A stretch of DNA of 64,000 nucleotides from contig NZ_CP146092.1 of NCBI RefSeq assembly GCF_037023145.1, positions 496,001-560,000 of the forward strand. The letters run 5' to 3'. The stretch comes from Ralstonia sp. RRA. GTDB taxonomy: Bacteria; Pseudomonadota; Gammaproteobacteria; Burkholderiales; Burkholderiaceae. Below are positions 8,938 through 15,317 of this stretch, piece after piece (within the stretch, counting starts at the first letter, position 1; each line of letters starts with the position of its first letter). The notes beneath the pieces were generated by a model. The model was not told the DNA's origin. It saw only the letters and a list, made by a program, of their open reading frames with translations, and made no database searches. A program made the position numbers and the translations under genes.

Positions 8938-9043
8938 CGCAGAAATGGGGACGGGCTTTGCGCAGAAGCGGGTACGGTTTCGCGCAGAAGCGGGTACGCC
9001 ACCACGCAGAATCAGGTTCGCACCTTCGCAGAATCGGGTACAA
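8938..9043 (+). repeat. tandem iteron array, five copies with 22-bp period
   Basis: Forward copies begin at 8938, 8961, 8983, 9005 and 9027, spaced 23, 22, 22 and 22 bp (two helical turns). Sequences drift (AATGGGGACGG, AGCGGGTACGG, AGCGGGTACGC, ATCAGGTTCGC, ATCGGGTACAA after CGCAGA). This is the classical layout of initiator-binding iterons. Confidence 0.9.
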
Positions 9044-9093
9044 AATGGACCCCTAAACCCAATGCTGGCAAGGCTTTGCGGGACGCGTATACG

Positions 9094-9110
9094 GTTTACC
9101 TGTAGTAAAC
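9094..9110. promoter_or_regulatory. small inverted repeat upstream of repA
   Basis: GTTTAC at 9094-9099 and GTAAAC at 9105-9110 flank five bases in the less GC-rich segment between the tandem iterons and the initiator gene. It could be an operator or part of the rep promoter; no direct support. Confidence 0.3.
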
Positions 9111-9212
9111 GTAGAAGGTATAGATAACTTGTAGTGAGGAAAGGTCTTCCGTGGACAACCCTTCAGGTTGCCCACCGATGCCCTTCCCGCAACAACGAGT
9201 GAAAATCAGAGA

Positions 9213-9229
9213 ACGTACCCAATTCTGCG
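9213..9229 (-). repeat. iteron copy in the repA leader
   Basis: ACGTACCCAATTCTGCG, reverse orientation, 53 bp before the initiator start codon. Its position fits autoregulation of the initiator gene by its own product, as in iteron plasmids. Confidence 0.8.
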
Positions 9230-9281
9230 TGACAACCCGAAGGCGTTTTAGTACAAAGGCTCTGAACAAATCTCGCGCACC

Positions 9282-10355
9282 ATGGTCACCAAACGCCTTA
9301 CACCCAACGGGAAGCCGGACGACAATTCGCCCAGCCGCATCATCGTCCCCTCGGGAGGGCAAGTCATTGCCGCACCGGAGAAATTCCAGCGCCTGTTCGA
9401 TGAAGCGCAGGCAATGGAACGCGAAGACGCCTGGCAAAGCGGCGAAGTTGGCTTCCTCAGCCGTGCTAGCGTTCAAGTCACGCTCCCCTACCGGGCTCCC
9501 AAGGGCTCCCCGCCGGTTTGGACGCGCTCGAGCGGGAATATCTCGCTGATGATCCAGCCCGGGTACTTCACGCAGCAACGCTCGGAACGGGCTACCAATG
9601 GACGGCAGCGCATCGTCTCCGAGACGGTCTCGTTTGGCTATCCCTATGGCTCGTATCCACGGCTGATGCTGGCCTGGATCGGCAAAGAGATCATGGCCAA
9701 GAAAAAGCGTGGTGAATTCCAGGGCACGGTGGAAGACCGGCGCATCTCGCTCGGCAACTCGCTGTCGGAGTTCATGTACAACCTGGGTATTCCGATGGCC
9801 ACGGGCGGGAAGCGGGGCACCATGACGCTGGTGCGCCAGCAGATGATCCGCCTGTTCTCAGCGACGATTGCCATCGTGCAGAACAAGTCGGCGCCCAGCC
9901 AGAATCAGAACCAGGAACCACTGTCGATCGACCGTATCGGCTACCTGCTGGCAGATCAACTGTCGACCTGGTGGGACCCAATGCAGCCCGGGCAGGGCTC
10001 GATGTTCGAGAGCTTCGTGGTGTTGTCCGAACCGTTCTTCAACGAGCTCGTGAATCGCCCGGTGCCCGTCGACATGCGAGCGTTGAAAGCGCTCAAACAG
10101 TCGCCGTTTGCGCTCGACGTATATTCGTGGCTCACCTATCGCTTCTTCACCATCCAGAAGCGTACAGAGATCCCGTGGGAAGCCCTGCAGATGCAGTTTG
10201 GTACCGAGACCGAAAGCGAGCGGAAATTCCGTGCGCTGTTCCGCAAGGCCTTGAAGGACGTGCTGGTGGTGTACCCGGATGCCAAGGTGGATGCGGATTC
10301 GTCGAAGGCGCTGATCCTGCAGCCGTCACGTACCAGCGTGCGAAAGCTGGCCTGA
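9282..10355 (+). CDS. repA: replication initiator protein, plasmid RepA family
   Basis: 357 residues. The C-terminal two thirds match the plasmid RepA_C type: QRIVSETVSFGYPYGSYPRLMLAWI, RRISLGNSLSEFMYNLGIPMATGGKRG, a long helix with QMIRLFSATI, FFNELVNRPVPVDMRALKALKQSPFALDVYSWLTYR, and the terminal winged-helix-like WEALQMQFG...FRKALKDVLVVYP. Such initiators bind iterons and recruit DnaA and the replicative helicase. No good Shine-Dalgarno precedes ATG 9282. The flanking iterons, DnaA boxes and parAB support the role. A terminator follows at 10382. Confidence 0.93.
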   Translation: MVTKRLTPNGKPDDNSPSRIIVPSGGQVIAAPEKFQRLFDEAQAMEREDAWQSGEVGFLSRASVQVTLPYRAPKGSPPVWTRSSGNISLMIQPGYFTQQRSERATNGRQRIVSETVSFGYPYGSYPRLMLAWIGKEIMAKKKRGEFQGTVEDRRISLGNSLSEFMYNLGIPMATGGKRGTMTLVRQQMIRLFSATIAIVQNKSAPSQNQNQEPLSIDRIGYLLADQLSTWWDPMQPGQGSMFESFVVLSEPFFNELVNRPVPVDMRALKALKQSPFALDVYSWLTYRFFTIQKRTEIPWEALQMQFGTETESERKFRALFRKALKDVLVVYPDAKVDADSSKALILQPSRTSVRKLA

Positions 10356-10381
10356 AGCGACAAGATAGTTGTCGCGGGCAA

Positions 10382-10411
10382 AAAGAAAGGGGAGCCGAGG
10401 CTCCCCTTTTT
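10382..10411. terminator. bidirectional terminator between repA and cspA
   Basis: GGGGAGC/GCTCCCC hairpin around 10389-10406, flanked by an A-rich run on the left and a T run on the right, so it can end both the rightward rep and the leftward csp transcripts. Confidence 0.85.
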
Positions 10412-10437
10412 CATACCAGGCAATCAGCCTGATACGC

Positions 10438-10641
10438 TTATTCCGGCTTGATCGCCGAGGCTTGCAGACCCTTCGGGCCTTGCTTCACCTCAAACGAGAC
10501 CTTCTGGCCGTCCTTCAGGGTCTTGAAGCCCGAACCCTGAATTTCGGAGAAGTGCGCGAACAGATCTGCGCCGCCGCCGTCCGGAGTGATGAAGCCGAAG
10601 CCTTTGGTTTCGTTAAACCATTTGACAGTACCCGAGGCCAT
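10438..10641 (-). CDS. cspA: cold-shock protein, CspA family
   Basis: 67 residues, the normal size of a single cold-shock OB-fold. Both nucleic-acid binding motifs are intact: RNP1 as KGFGFI and RNP2-like DLFAHF; the start [14 protein letters not shown] is typical. Binds single-stranded RNA/DNA as a chaperone or antiterminator in the cytoplasm. It faces away from parA, and a nongenic stretch of about 400 bp upstream leaves room for the long regulated 5' UTR usual in this family. An adenine-rich run (10655-10672 on the + strand) lies just upstream of its start. Confidence 0.95.
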   Translation of the reverse strand: MASGTVKWFNETKGFGFITPDGGGADLFAHFSEIQGSGFKTLKDGQKVSFEVKQGPKGLQASAIKPE

Positions 10642-11048
10642 GCAAAAATTCCTTTAAAAAAACAAAAAATACAAGTCATCCAGCCGATCCGGACATCGCA
10701 CGAAGAGTCCGGCTGATTCCGAATCCTGCGTCGACAAAGTCTTCAGACGACTGTCTAAGCATCATAACCAGTTTGGGGCACAGTGTCGATGGCCGGCATT
10801 TCTTTGCAATGTCGCTTTTCCGCACGCACTGGTAAACACCTACGAAGTACGCAAGTACCGCGGCAAACGCAGGACGTTATGCACTGAAGACGGCATTTAC
10901 ATCTCAATTTAAGTGAGTTGAACTCCGCTTGCGTTTGGCTGCTCTTACTTAACCATTTGTATAAATTGAATTTTATTGATCTTGTGTTTTCGCGATCTCT
11001 TCCCTAAGATGAGCGCTACTGACTTTCAGCGCTGAAAGTGGAGGACCA
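10642..11048. other. intergenic region between cspA and parA
   Basis: About 400 bp without a gene, clearly less GC-rich towards the right. It should carry the divergent promoters of cspA and parAB. An imperfect inverted repeat, TTAAGTGAG (10909-10917) and CTTACTTAA (10944-10952), and the first parS-like palindrome (11022-11039) lie in it. No iteron is present. Confidence 0.6.
11022..11039. promoter_or_regulatory. parS-like palindrome 1, before parA
   Basis: ACTTTCAGCGCTGAAAGT is a perfect 18-bp palindrome ending 9 bp before the parA start codon, touching the Shine-Dalgarno. It recurs in parB and after the KfrA-like gene. ParB bound here could both mark the centromere and repress parAB. Confidence 0.75.
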
Positions 11049-11717
11049 GTGAGCGCCAAAATCGTAACGGTATTCAATCAGAAGGGCGGGTGCGGCAAAA
11101 CAACGGTCAGCATGCACATCGCTGGAACCCTTGGCCTGCGGGGCAATAAGACGCTGCTGGTCGATATGGATGAGCAAGGCACGGCTACCCGGTGGGCCGC
11201 GCAGGCGCCAGACGAAAAGCCGTTCCCCGCTTCGGTGATCGGTCTTGCGCCGTCGGGTGGTGCGATGCATCGGGAAGTTCGCAAGTTTGTGGGTGACTAC
11301 GACTACATCGTGGTCGATTGTCCGCCGGCAGTGCATTCCCCTTCCTCATCCAGTGCGTTGTTAATTTCCGACATCGCCTTGATCCCAGTTGTACCTTCGC
11401 CGCCGGATCTCTGGGCCGCCGTCGCGGCAAAGGCCCTCGCGCAGCAAGCTCAGGTGACCAACGAAACGCTACGGATTCGTGTGCTGGCCAATATGGTTCA
11501 GCGACGCGTGTCGCTCGCGAAGCAAGCAATTGAAATTCTTGGTGATGATGGTGATATCCCATTGATGGATTCCATGATCGGTTCTCGCTCTGCCTTCCGA
11601 GAGTGCCAGGCGATCGGTGCCACGGTGCACGGCGTGCAGGGTGCGAGAGAAGCGGTCAATGAGGTCGACATCATGGTCGACGAGGTATTGCAGCTGTTGC
11701 AGGAGGAACGCGTATGA
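11049..11717 (+). CDS. parA: chromosome/plasmid partition ATPase ParA
   Basis: 222 residues from GTG 11049, with GGAGG upstream. The deviant Walker A motif KGGCGKTT is at the N-terminus (VFNQKGGCGKTTVSMHIAGTLG), followed by LLVDMDEQGTATRW and Walker B-like YDYIVVDCPPAVHSPSSSSALLISDIALIPVVPSPPDLWA. The short form without an N-terminal helix-turn-helix is type Ib/chromosomal-like, so repression probably relies on ParB. Partitions the replicon along the nucleoid with ParB. Overlaps parB by four bases (ATGA). Confidence 0.95.
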   Translation: MSAKIVTVFNQKGGCGKTTVSMHIAGTLGLRGNKTLLVDMDEQGTATRWAAQAPDEKPFPASVIGLAPSGGAMHREVRKFVGDYDYIVVDCPPAVHSPSSSSALLISDIALIPVVPSPPDLWAAVAAKALAQQAQVTNETLRIRVLANMVQRRVSLAKQAIEILGDDGDIPLMDSMIGSRSAFRECQAIGATVHGVQGAREAVNEVDIMVDEVLQLLQEERV

Positions 11718-12727
11718 GCGCGAAGTTGAAATCGCTCAAGGATGGGATGCTGGCCGGTATTGCGGCAGAGAAAACCAAAGCGACTCCGGTGGACCGGTTT
11801 GCACTGGCGGAACAGGCCATCACCTCGCATCCGCGGGGCTTGCTTGGGCAGCCGGCGGCACCAGCTTTCAGCGCTGAAAGTCCCACACCCGTATCTGCAA
11901 ACACGTCTGAGCGTCGCGTCATCAAGGTTCCGCTGGAGCGCTTGCAGGAGAACCCACTCAACGCTCGGCGCATCTACGATCCACAGATCGTGCAGGAGCG
12001 GGCAGCTTCGATTGCCACGCACGGCCAGCAGACGCCTGGCTTGGCGGCCCCCGATCCTGCTAGGCCTGGCTGGTATGTTCTGATCGATGGCCACTACCGC
12101 AAGCGGGCACTGGCCGCCGCGGGCAAGGCCGAGATGGACTGCTTCATTGAGGACGGCCTGTCGGATATCGATTTTTACCGATTGTCGTTTGTGCTGAACG
12201 AGCAGCGTTCAGGGCAGTCGGTCCTCGACAATGCCATCGCCTGGCGACAGTTGTTGGACGAAGGAAAAGTTAAAAAAGAAGAAGATATTTGTGAGATTAC
12301 TGGTGTGTCAGCCGGTACGGTCAACAAGACCCTGGCCCTGCTGAAGCTGCCGGAAACCGTGCTCGACGTCATGAAGGAACGCCCCGCGGGGATCGGGATT
12401 GCGACCGGCTATGAGTTGACGTTGTACTTCAAGAGCGCCGGAGAGGAGCGCACGCGCGAATTGGTACATCGGGTCTTGGAAGAAGGCTTGTCCAGCCGCG
12501 ATGTTGAACAGATCCGAAAAGTGGCCCAGGAAGGGCGTACCCGGAAGGTCAAGGAAGTCAGTCGCCAGTACAAGATTCGCAGCAGCGAAGGTGATCTTCT
12601 CGGCACAATCAAGGAATGGGATTCCGGCCGCGTCATGTTGGATGTGAAGCTGGAAGATCGGGCTTCCCGCGAGTCCTTGGTGGAAGCGCTGAAAAGTCGC
12701 TTCGGCTTGGATATCGCTCTGCTGTAA
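11714..12727 (+). CDS. parB: partition protein ParB, parS-binding CTPase family
   Basis: 337 residues. The N-terminal ParB/Srx domain runs from about residue 75 (VIKVPLERLQENPLNARRIYD), with the nucleotide-binding DGHYRKRAL motif where other ParBs have GERRxRA, then the central helix-turn-helix (ICEITGVSAGTVNKTLALLKLPETVLDVM) and a C-terminal dimerisation region. Translationally coupled to parA by ATGA overlap. A perfect parS-like palindrome is embedded in the coding sequence at 11865-11880, encoding part of PAFSAESPT in the linker before the ParB domain. A strong terminator follows. Confidence 0.95.
   Translation: MSAKLKSLKDGMLAGIAAEKTKATPVDRFALAEQAITSHPRGLLGQPAAPAFSAESPTPVSANTSERRVIKVPLERLQENPLNARRIYDPQIVQERAASIATHGQQTPGLAAPDPARPGWYVLIDGHYRKRALAAAGKAEMDCFIEDGLSDIDFYRLSFVLNEQRSGQSVLDNAIAWRQLLDEGKVKKEEDICEITGVSAGTVNKTLALLKLPETVLDVMKERPAGIGIATGYELTLYFKSAGEERTRELVHRVLEEGLSSRDVEQIRKVAQEGRTRKVKEVSRQYKIRSSEGDLLGTIKEWDSGRVMLDVKLEDRASRESLVEALKSRFGLDIALL
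11865..11880. promoter_or_regulatory. parS-like palindrome 2, inside parB
   Basis: CTTTCAGCGCTGAAAG, a perfect 16-bp palindrome identical to the core of the copy before parA, inside codons of the parB N-terminal linker. Confidence 0.75.
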
Positions 12728-12748
12728 CTACCCGCCGCAGATCATCAG

Positions 12749-12774
12749 AAGCGCCCCTTGGGGCGCTTTTTTTG
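12749..12774 (+). terminator. terminator of parAB
   Basis: AGCGCCCC/GGGGCGCT stem (12750-12757 with 12760-12767) and a run of seven T, starting 23 bp after the parB stop. Confidence 0.9.
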
Positions 12775-12810
12775 CCCATTCGCCAGCACGCTGATCCCCA
12801 AGAGGGGAGG

Positions 12811-12827
12811 GCGTACCCATTTCTGCG
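12811..12827 (-). repeat. iteron copy downstream of parB
   Basis: GCGTACCCATTTCTGCG, reverse orientation, in the gap between the parB terminator and the KfrA-like gene. Confidence 0.9.
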
Positions 12828-12945
12828 CACCCGAAGCCCGCGTGCGCAATGGTTCAGCAAGGCGCACTGCATCGCTGAAAGCGCTTCTGCAAACGCATTC
12901 CGAAGGCTCCTTCGACAGTTCTTTGCGTGAAAACGCCGCTACAAC

Positions 12946-13023
12946 TATATAAAAACGTTATATAAATAATGATCTGTTAATGGCTATTATTGATGTTTTT
13001 AACCCTTCATGTACACTATATAG
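12946..13023. promoter_or_regulatory. AT-rich operator/promoter region of the KfrA-like gene
   Basis: An AT-rich stretch in a GC-rich context. TATATAA (12946-12952) and TTATATA (12958-12964) form an inverted repeat with a 5-base gap, and the palindrome CTATATAG lies at 13016-13023, 19 bp before the start codon. KfrA-type proteins bind such sites at their own promoters, so autoregulation is a reasonable inference. Confidence 0.5.
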
Positions 13024-13041
13024 ACATCAGAACCGTCAATC

Positions 13042-13878
13042 ATGGCCAGACCCGGTCTCCATTTCTCGCCCGAACAGCAATTGCGAATCGTTGATGCGGT
13101 CCAGCGTCTGGATGTCGCCTTCCCGCACGACAACGCGGTATTCCTCGATGAAGTGATTGAGGCGATCCACGTTGTGACACGTCGCGTATATGGCGCACGT
13201 CGATATGCTCAGTGGCTAGCGGAGGCTGGCGTACAACGCCGACCAAGCAATACAACGCTGCAGAAGGCGGTGGATCGTGCGCGAGGCCGCGGTGACGCAT
13301 CTGCAGGCCTTGCTGCTGATGCGGTATCGCCGTGGCCGATCCCATGGACGCACGCAGAAACGGGTACGCCTCCGGCACCAACCGGCCACTCCGCCCGCCA
13401 AGAGCGTGATCGGGTGGCATCACGTGCGATCGGTGCGCCGGGCGCTGGCGCCGAGTGGATGGAGGCGCGCATCCGCGCCGAAGTTGCCGAACGTGCGCTG
13501 GAGCACGAAGCCGCGCGCAATCGACAACTGCAGGCGGCAATGGCGGATCTGGAGCGGCGCCTTGGCGAGGCGCTGGCGACGGCGCCAGCCACCCCGCCCA
13601 AGCTGACGGACGAGACGCTGGAGCGCCTGGAACAGACCTTCGAGACCGTCACGCGCCTGGAAGGCGCCGCCAGCGCGCTGGCCGGCACCGAGCGCTTCCT
13701 GCGCCTGCAGAACGACGCGGTGCGCCAACAGACGCAAAACGAAGCTGACCAGCTGCGCCAGCGCATCCGCACGCTGGAAGCAGAGGTGACGCAACTGCGC
13801 ACCCAGATCGACGCCTATCGCCGCGCGCCCGAACGCGCCGCACCAGTCTCGCGCGGCTGGGTCAAGCCATCTTCCTGA
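13042..13878 (+). CDS. KfrA-like DNA-binding coiled-coil protein
   Basis: 278 residues. The N-terminal 80 residues (FSPEQQLRIVDAVQRLDVAFPHD...TRRVYGARRYAQWLAEAG) look helical and DNA-binding. From about residue 140 the protein is a long Glu/Arg/Ala-rich coiled coil (RIRAEVAERALEHEAARNRQLQAAM...QLRQRIRTLEAEVTQLRTQI). This is the architecture of KfrA and related plasmid nucleoid-type accessory proteins encoded beside par loci. The two halves are joined by a disordered linker, in which an iteron copy (13353-13369) encodes HAETGTP. No Shine-Dalgarno precedes ATG 13042. The family link is by architecture and context rather than clear sequence motifs. Confidence 0.65.
   Translation: MARPGLHFSPEQQLRIVDAVQRLDVAFPHDNAVFLDEVIEAIHVVTRRVYGARRYAQWLAEAGVQRRPSNTTLQKAVDRARGRGDASAGLAADAVSPWPIPWTHAETGTPPAPTGHSARQERDRVASRAIGAPGAGAEWMEARIRAEVAERALEHEAARNRQLQAAMADLERRLGEALATAPATPPKLTDETLERLEQTFETVTRLEGAASALAGTERFLRLQNDAVRQQTQNEADQLRQRIRTLEAEVTQLRTQIDAYRRAPERAAPVSRGWVKPSS
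13353..13369 (+). repeat. iteron copy inside the KfrA-like gene
   Basis: Exact CGCAGAAACGGGTACGC in frame, read as A-E-T-G-T in the linker of the protein. Confidence 0.9.
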
Positions 13879-13935
13879 TGCGCTGTTGGCGTGTACTTAC
13901 TGGTCCGCCGCGCCGCAAACGGCAGTGAGCGGTCT

Positions 13936-13952
13936 CGCAGAATTGGGTACGC
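13936..13952 (+). repeat. iteron copy beside parS-like palindrome 3
   Basis: CGCAGAATTGGGTACGC in the gap before galU, only 5 bp from the third parS-like palindrome. Confidence 0.9.
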
Positions 13953-13957
13953 TTTTC

Positions 13958-13977
13958 AACTTTCGGCGCTGAAAGTT
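13958..13977. promoter_or_regulatory. parS-like palindrome 3, upstream of galU
   Basis: AACTTTCGGCGCTGAAAGTT, a 20-bp palindrome with one mismatch, sharing the CTTTC-N-GCGCTGAAAG core of the other two copies. Confidence 0.7.
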
Positions 13978-14124
13978 GGCTCGGCAGACTTGCAATCGAT
14001 TGTAGGAAGGGCTCGCCGGAGCGCGCTCGAATGCGCTCGTGAACTGACCGTCCCGCTCCGCCAAAGGGCCGAGCCGCAGGCATATGACTTGCTCATGACG
14101 CTACGTCTCACCGATGGAGTTGTC

Positions 14125-15072
14125 ATGAACGAGAAGATCACCAAGGCCGTGTTTCCCGTGGCGGGGCTCGGTACGCGCTTTCTGCCCGCCACCAAGGCCA
14201 GCCCGAAAGAGATGTTGCCGATTGTCGATAAACCGCTGATTCAATATGCGGTGGAAGAGGCGGCAGCCGCGGGTATTACGGAGATGATCTTCATCACCGG
14301 CCGCGCCAAACGCGCGATTGAAGACCACTTCGATAAGGCATACGAGCTGGAATCGGAGTTGGCGGTGAAGAACAAGCATGCGCTGCTGGAGATGGTGCAG
14401 TCGATCAAGCCACCCGGCGTCGAGTGCTTCTATGTGCGCCAGCCCGAAACGCTGGGTCTGGGCCACGCAGTGTTGTGTGCGCAGAAATTGGTACGCGACG
14501 AACCCTTTGCCGTGATCCTGGCGGACGACTTGCTGGACCACCAGCCGCCCGTCATGCAGCAGATGACTGAGCTGTACGACCATTACCGCTGCTCGATCGT
14601 CGGCGTTGAGACGATTGCGCCGCAGGCGACACGTTCATACGGCGTGGTGGCGGGCCGTGAATGGGATGACCGCCTGGTCAGGCTCGACGGCATTGTCGAA
14701 AAGCCCGCCCCCGAGAAAGCGCCGTCCAACCTGGGCGTCGTCGGGCGCTACATCCTTACGCCGCGCATCTTCGATCATCTGCGTAGCGTGAAGCCCGGGG
14801 CTGGCGGCGAGTTGCAGTTGACCGATGCCATCCAGAGCCTGCTCGCTGAAGAGCAGGTCCTGGCGTATCGCTATCGCGGCCAGCGCTTCGACTGCGGCAG
14901 CAAGTTCGGCTACCTGCAGGCCACGGTGGAGTTTGCGCTGCGCCATCCGGAAGTGCGTGCTGACTTTGCGGCGTACCTGGCCGCGCGCATGGATCTGCTA
15001 CCTGCGCAGGAAACGGTGGACGAAGCGGACCCGCTGGTGCGCGACACTATCCCGCTGGGCGTGGCCGCCTGA
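14125..15072 (+). CDS. galU: UTP--glucose-1-phosphate uridylyltransferase
   Basis: 315 residues from ATG 14125 (MNEKITKAVFPVAGLGTRFLPATKASPKEML), with GGAG 6 bases upstream; further upstream the open frame has no matching start signal and crosses an iteron and a palindrome. All GalU signatures are present: the nucleotide-binding PVAGLGTRFLPATK, ETLGLGHAV, FAVILADDLLDH, and the C-terminal YRGQRFDCGSKFGYLQATVEFA. Makes UDP-glucose for exopolysaccharide, LPS and trehalose in the cytoplasm. An iteron copy (14480-14496) lies in frame, giving AQKLVR where relatives typically have a similar but not identical stretch. Confidence 0.95.
   Translation: MNEKITKAVFPVAGLGTRFLPATKASPKEMLPIVDKPLIQYAVEEAAAAGITEMIFITGRAKRAIEDHFDKAYELESELAVKNKHALLEMVQSIKPPGVECFYVRQPETLGLGHAVLCAQKLVRDEPFAVILADDLLDHQPPVMQQMTELYDHYRCSIVGVETIAPQATRSYGVVAGREWDDRLVRLDGIVEKPAPEKAPSNLGVVGRYILTPRIFDHLRSVKPGAGGELQLTDAIQSLLAEEQVLAYRYRGQRFDCGSKFGYLQATVEFALRHPEVRADFAAYLAARMDLLPAQETVDEADPLVRDTIPLGVAA
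14480..14496 (+). repeat. iteron copy inside galU
   Basis: CGCAGAAATTGGTACGC, one base off the commonest form, in a well conserved part of galU. Confidence 0.7.
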
Positions 15073-15101
15073 CGTTCCATGACGATTGCCTCTGGCCGAC
15101 C

Positions 15102-15117
15102 GTGCGGGTTTTCGCAC
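15102..15117. promoter_or_regulatory. candidate activator site (GTGCG-N6-CGCAC) upstream of the dicarboxylate permease
   Basis: GTGCGGGTTTTCGCAC is an inverted repeat with 5-bp arms, and a further half-site AAAACCGCAC lies at 15139-15148. It sits about 200 bp upstream of the permease whose operon encodes a DctD-type sigma-54 activator. Enhancer-binding proteins bind such dyads 100-200 bp upstream of the promoter. Assignment to DctD is inference. Confidence 0.4.
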
Positions 15118-15317
15118 AGTCTGCGCGGCCGATTCTGGAAAACCGCACACTTTCTTTGTCCTTGTTGATCCGGCGATCTCCCGCAAAGCCTTGCCCCAAA
15201 GGCGTTTGCGGCGGATCGCCGTACCCGCGTTCCGCATGGAATGCTTCTTGAGTAAGAGCGATCACCTACTAACCGGCGGGCTTCGACAGCACCGCCGCAA
15301 CGCTCCAAGGAGACACC

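Larger units (their letters stand above)
8077..9281. other. probable chromid replication origin
   Basis: About 1.2 kb without a credible gene, directly upstream of the RepA-family initiator. It holds 20 copies of the 17-bp iteron, including five in tandem at 22-23 bp spacing, two DnaA boxes (8903-8911 and 8915-8923), a weaker DnaA-like site at 9150-9158, and a less GC-rich stretch at about 9090-9140. Iterons plus DnaA boxes next to the initiator gene is the standard plan of plasmid and chromid origins; the exact unwinding site is not identified. Confidence 0.8.

Noticed and set aside
6224..9229. CRISPR array
   Set aside because: The repeats are only 17 bp, occur in both orientations, spacers are irregular in length and no cas gene is present.
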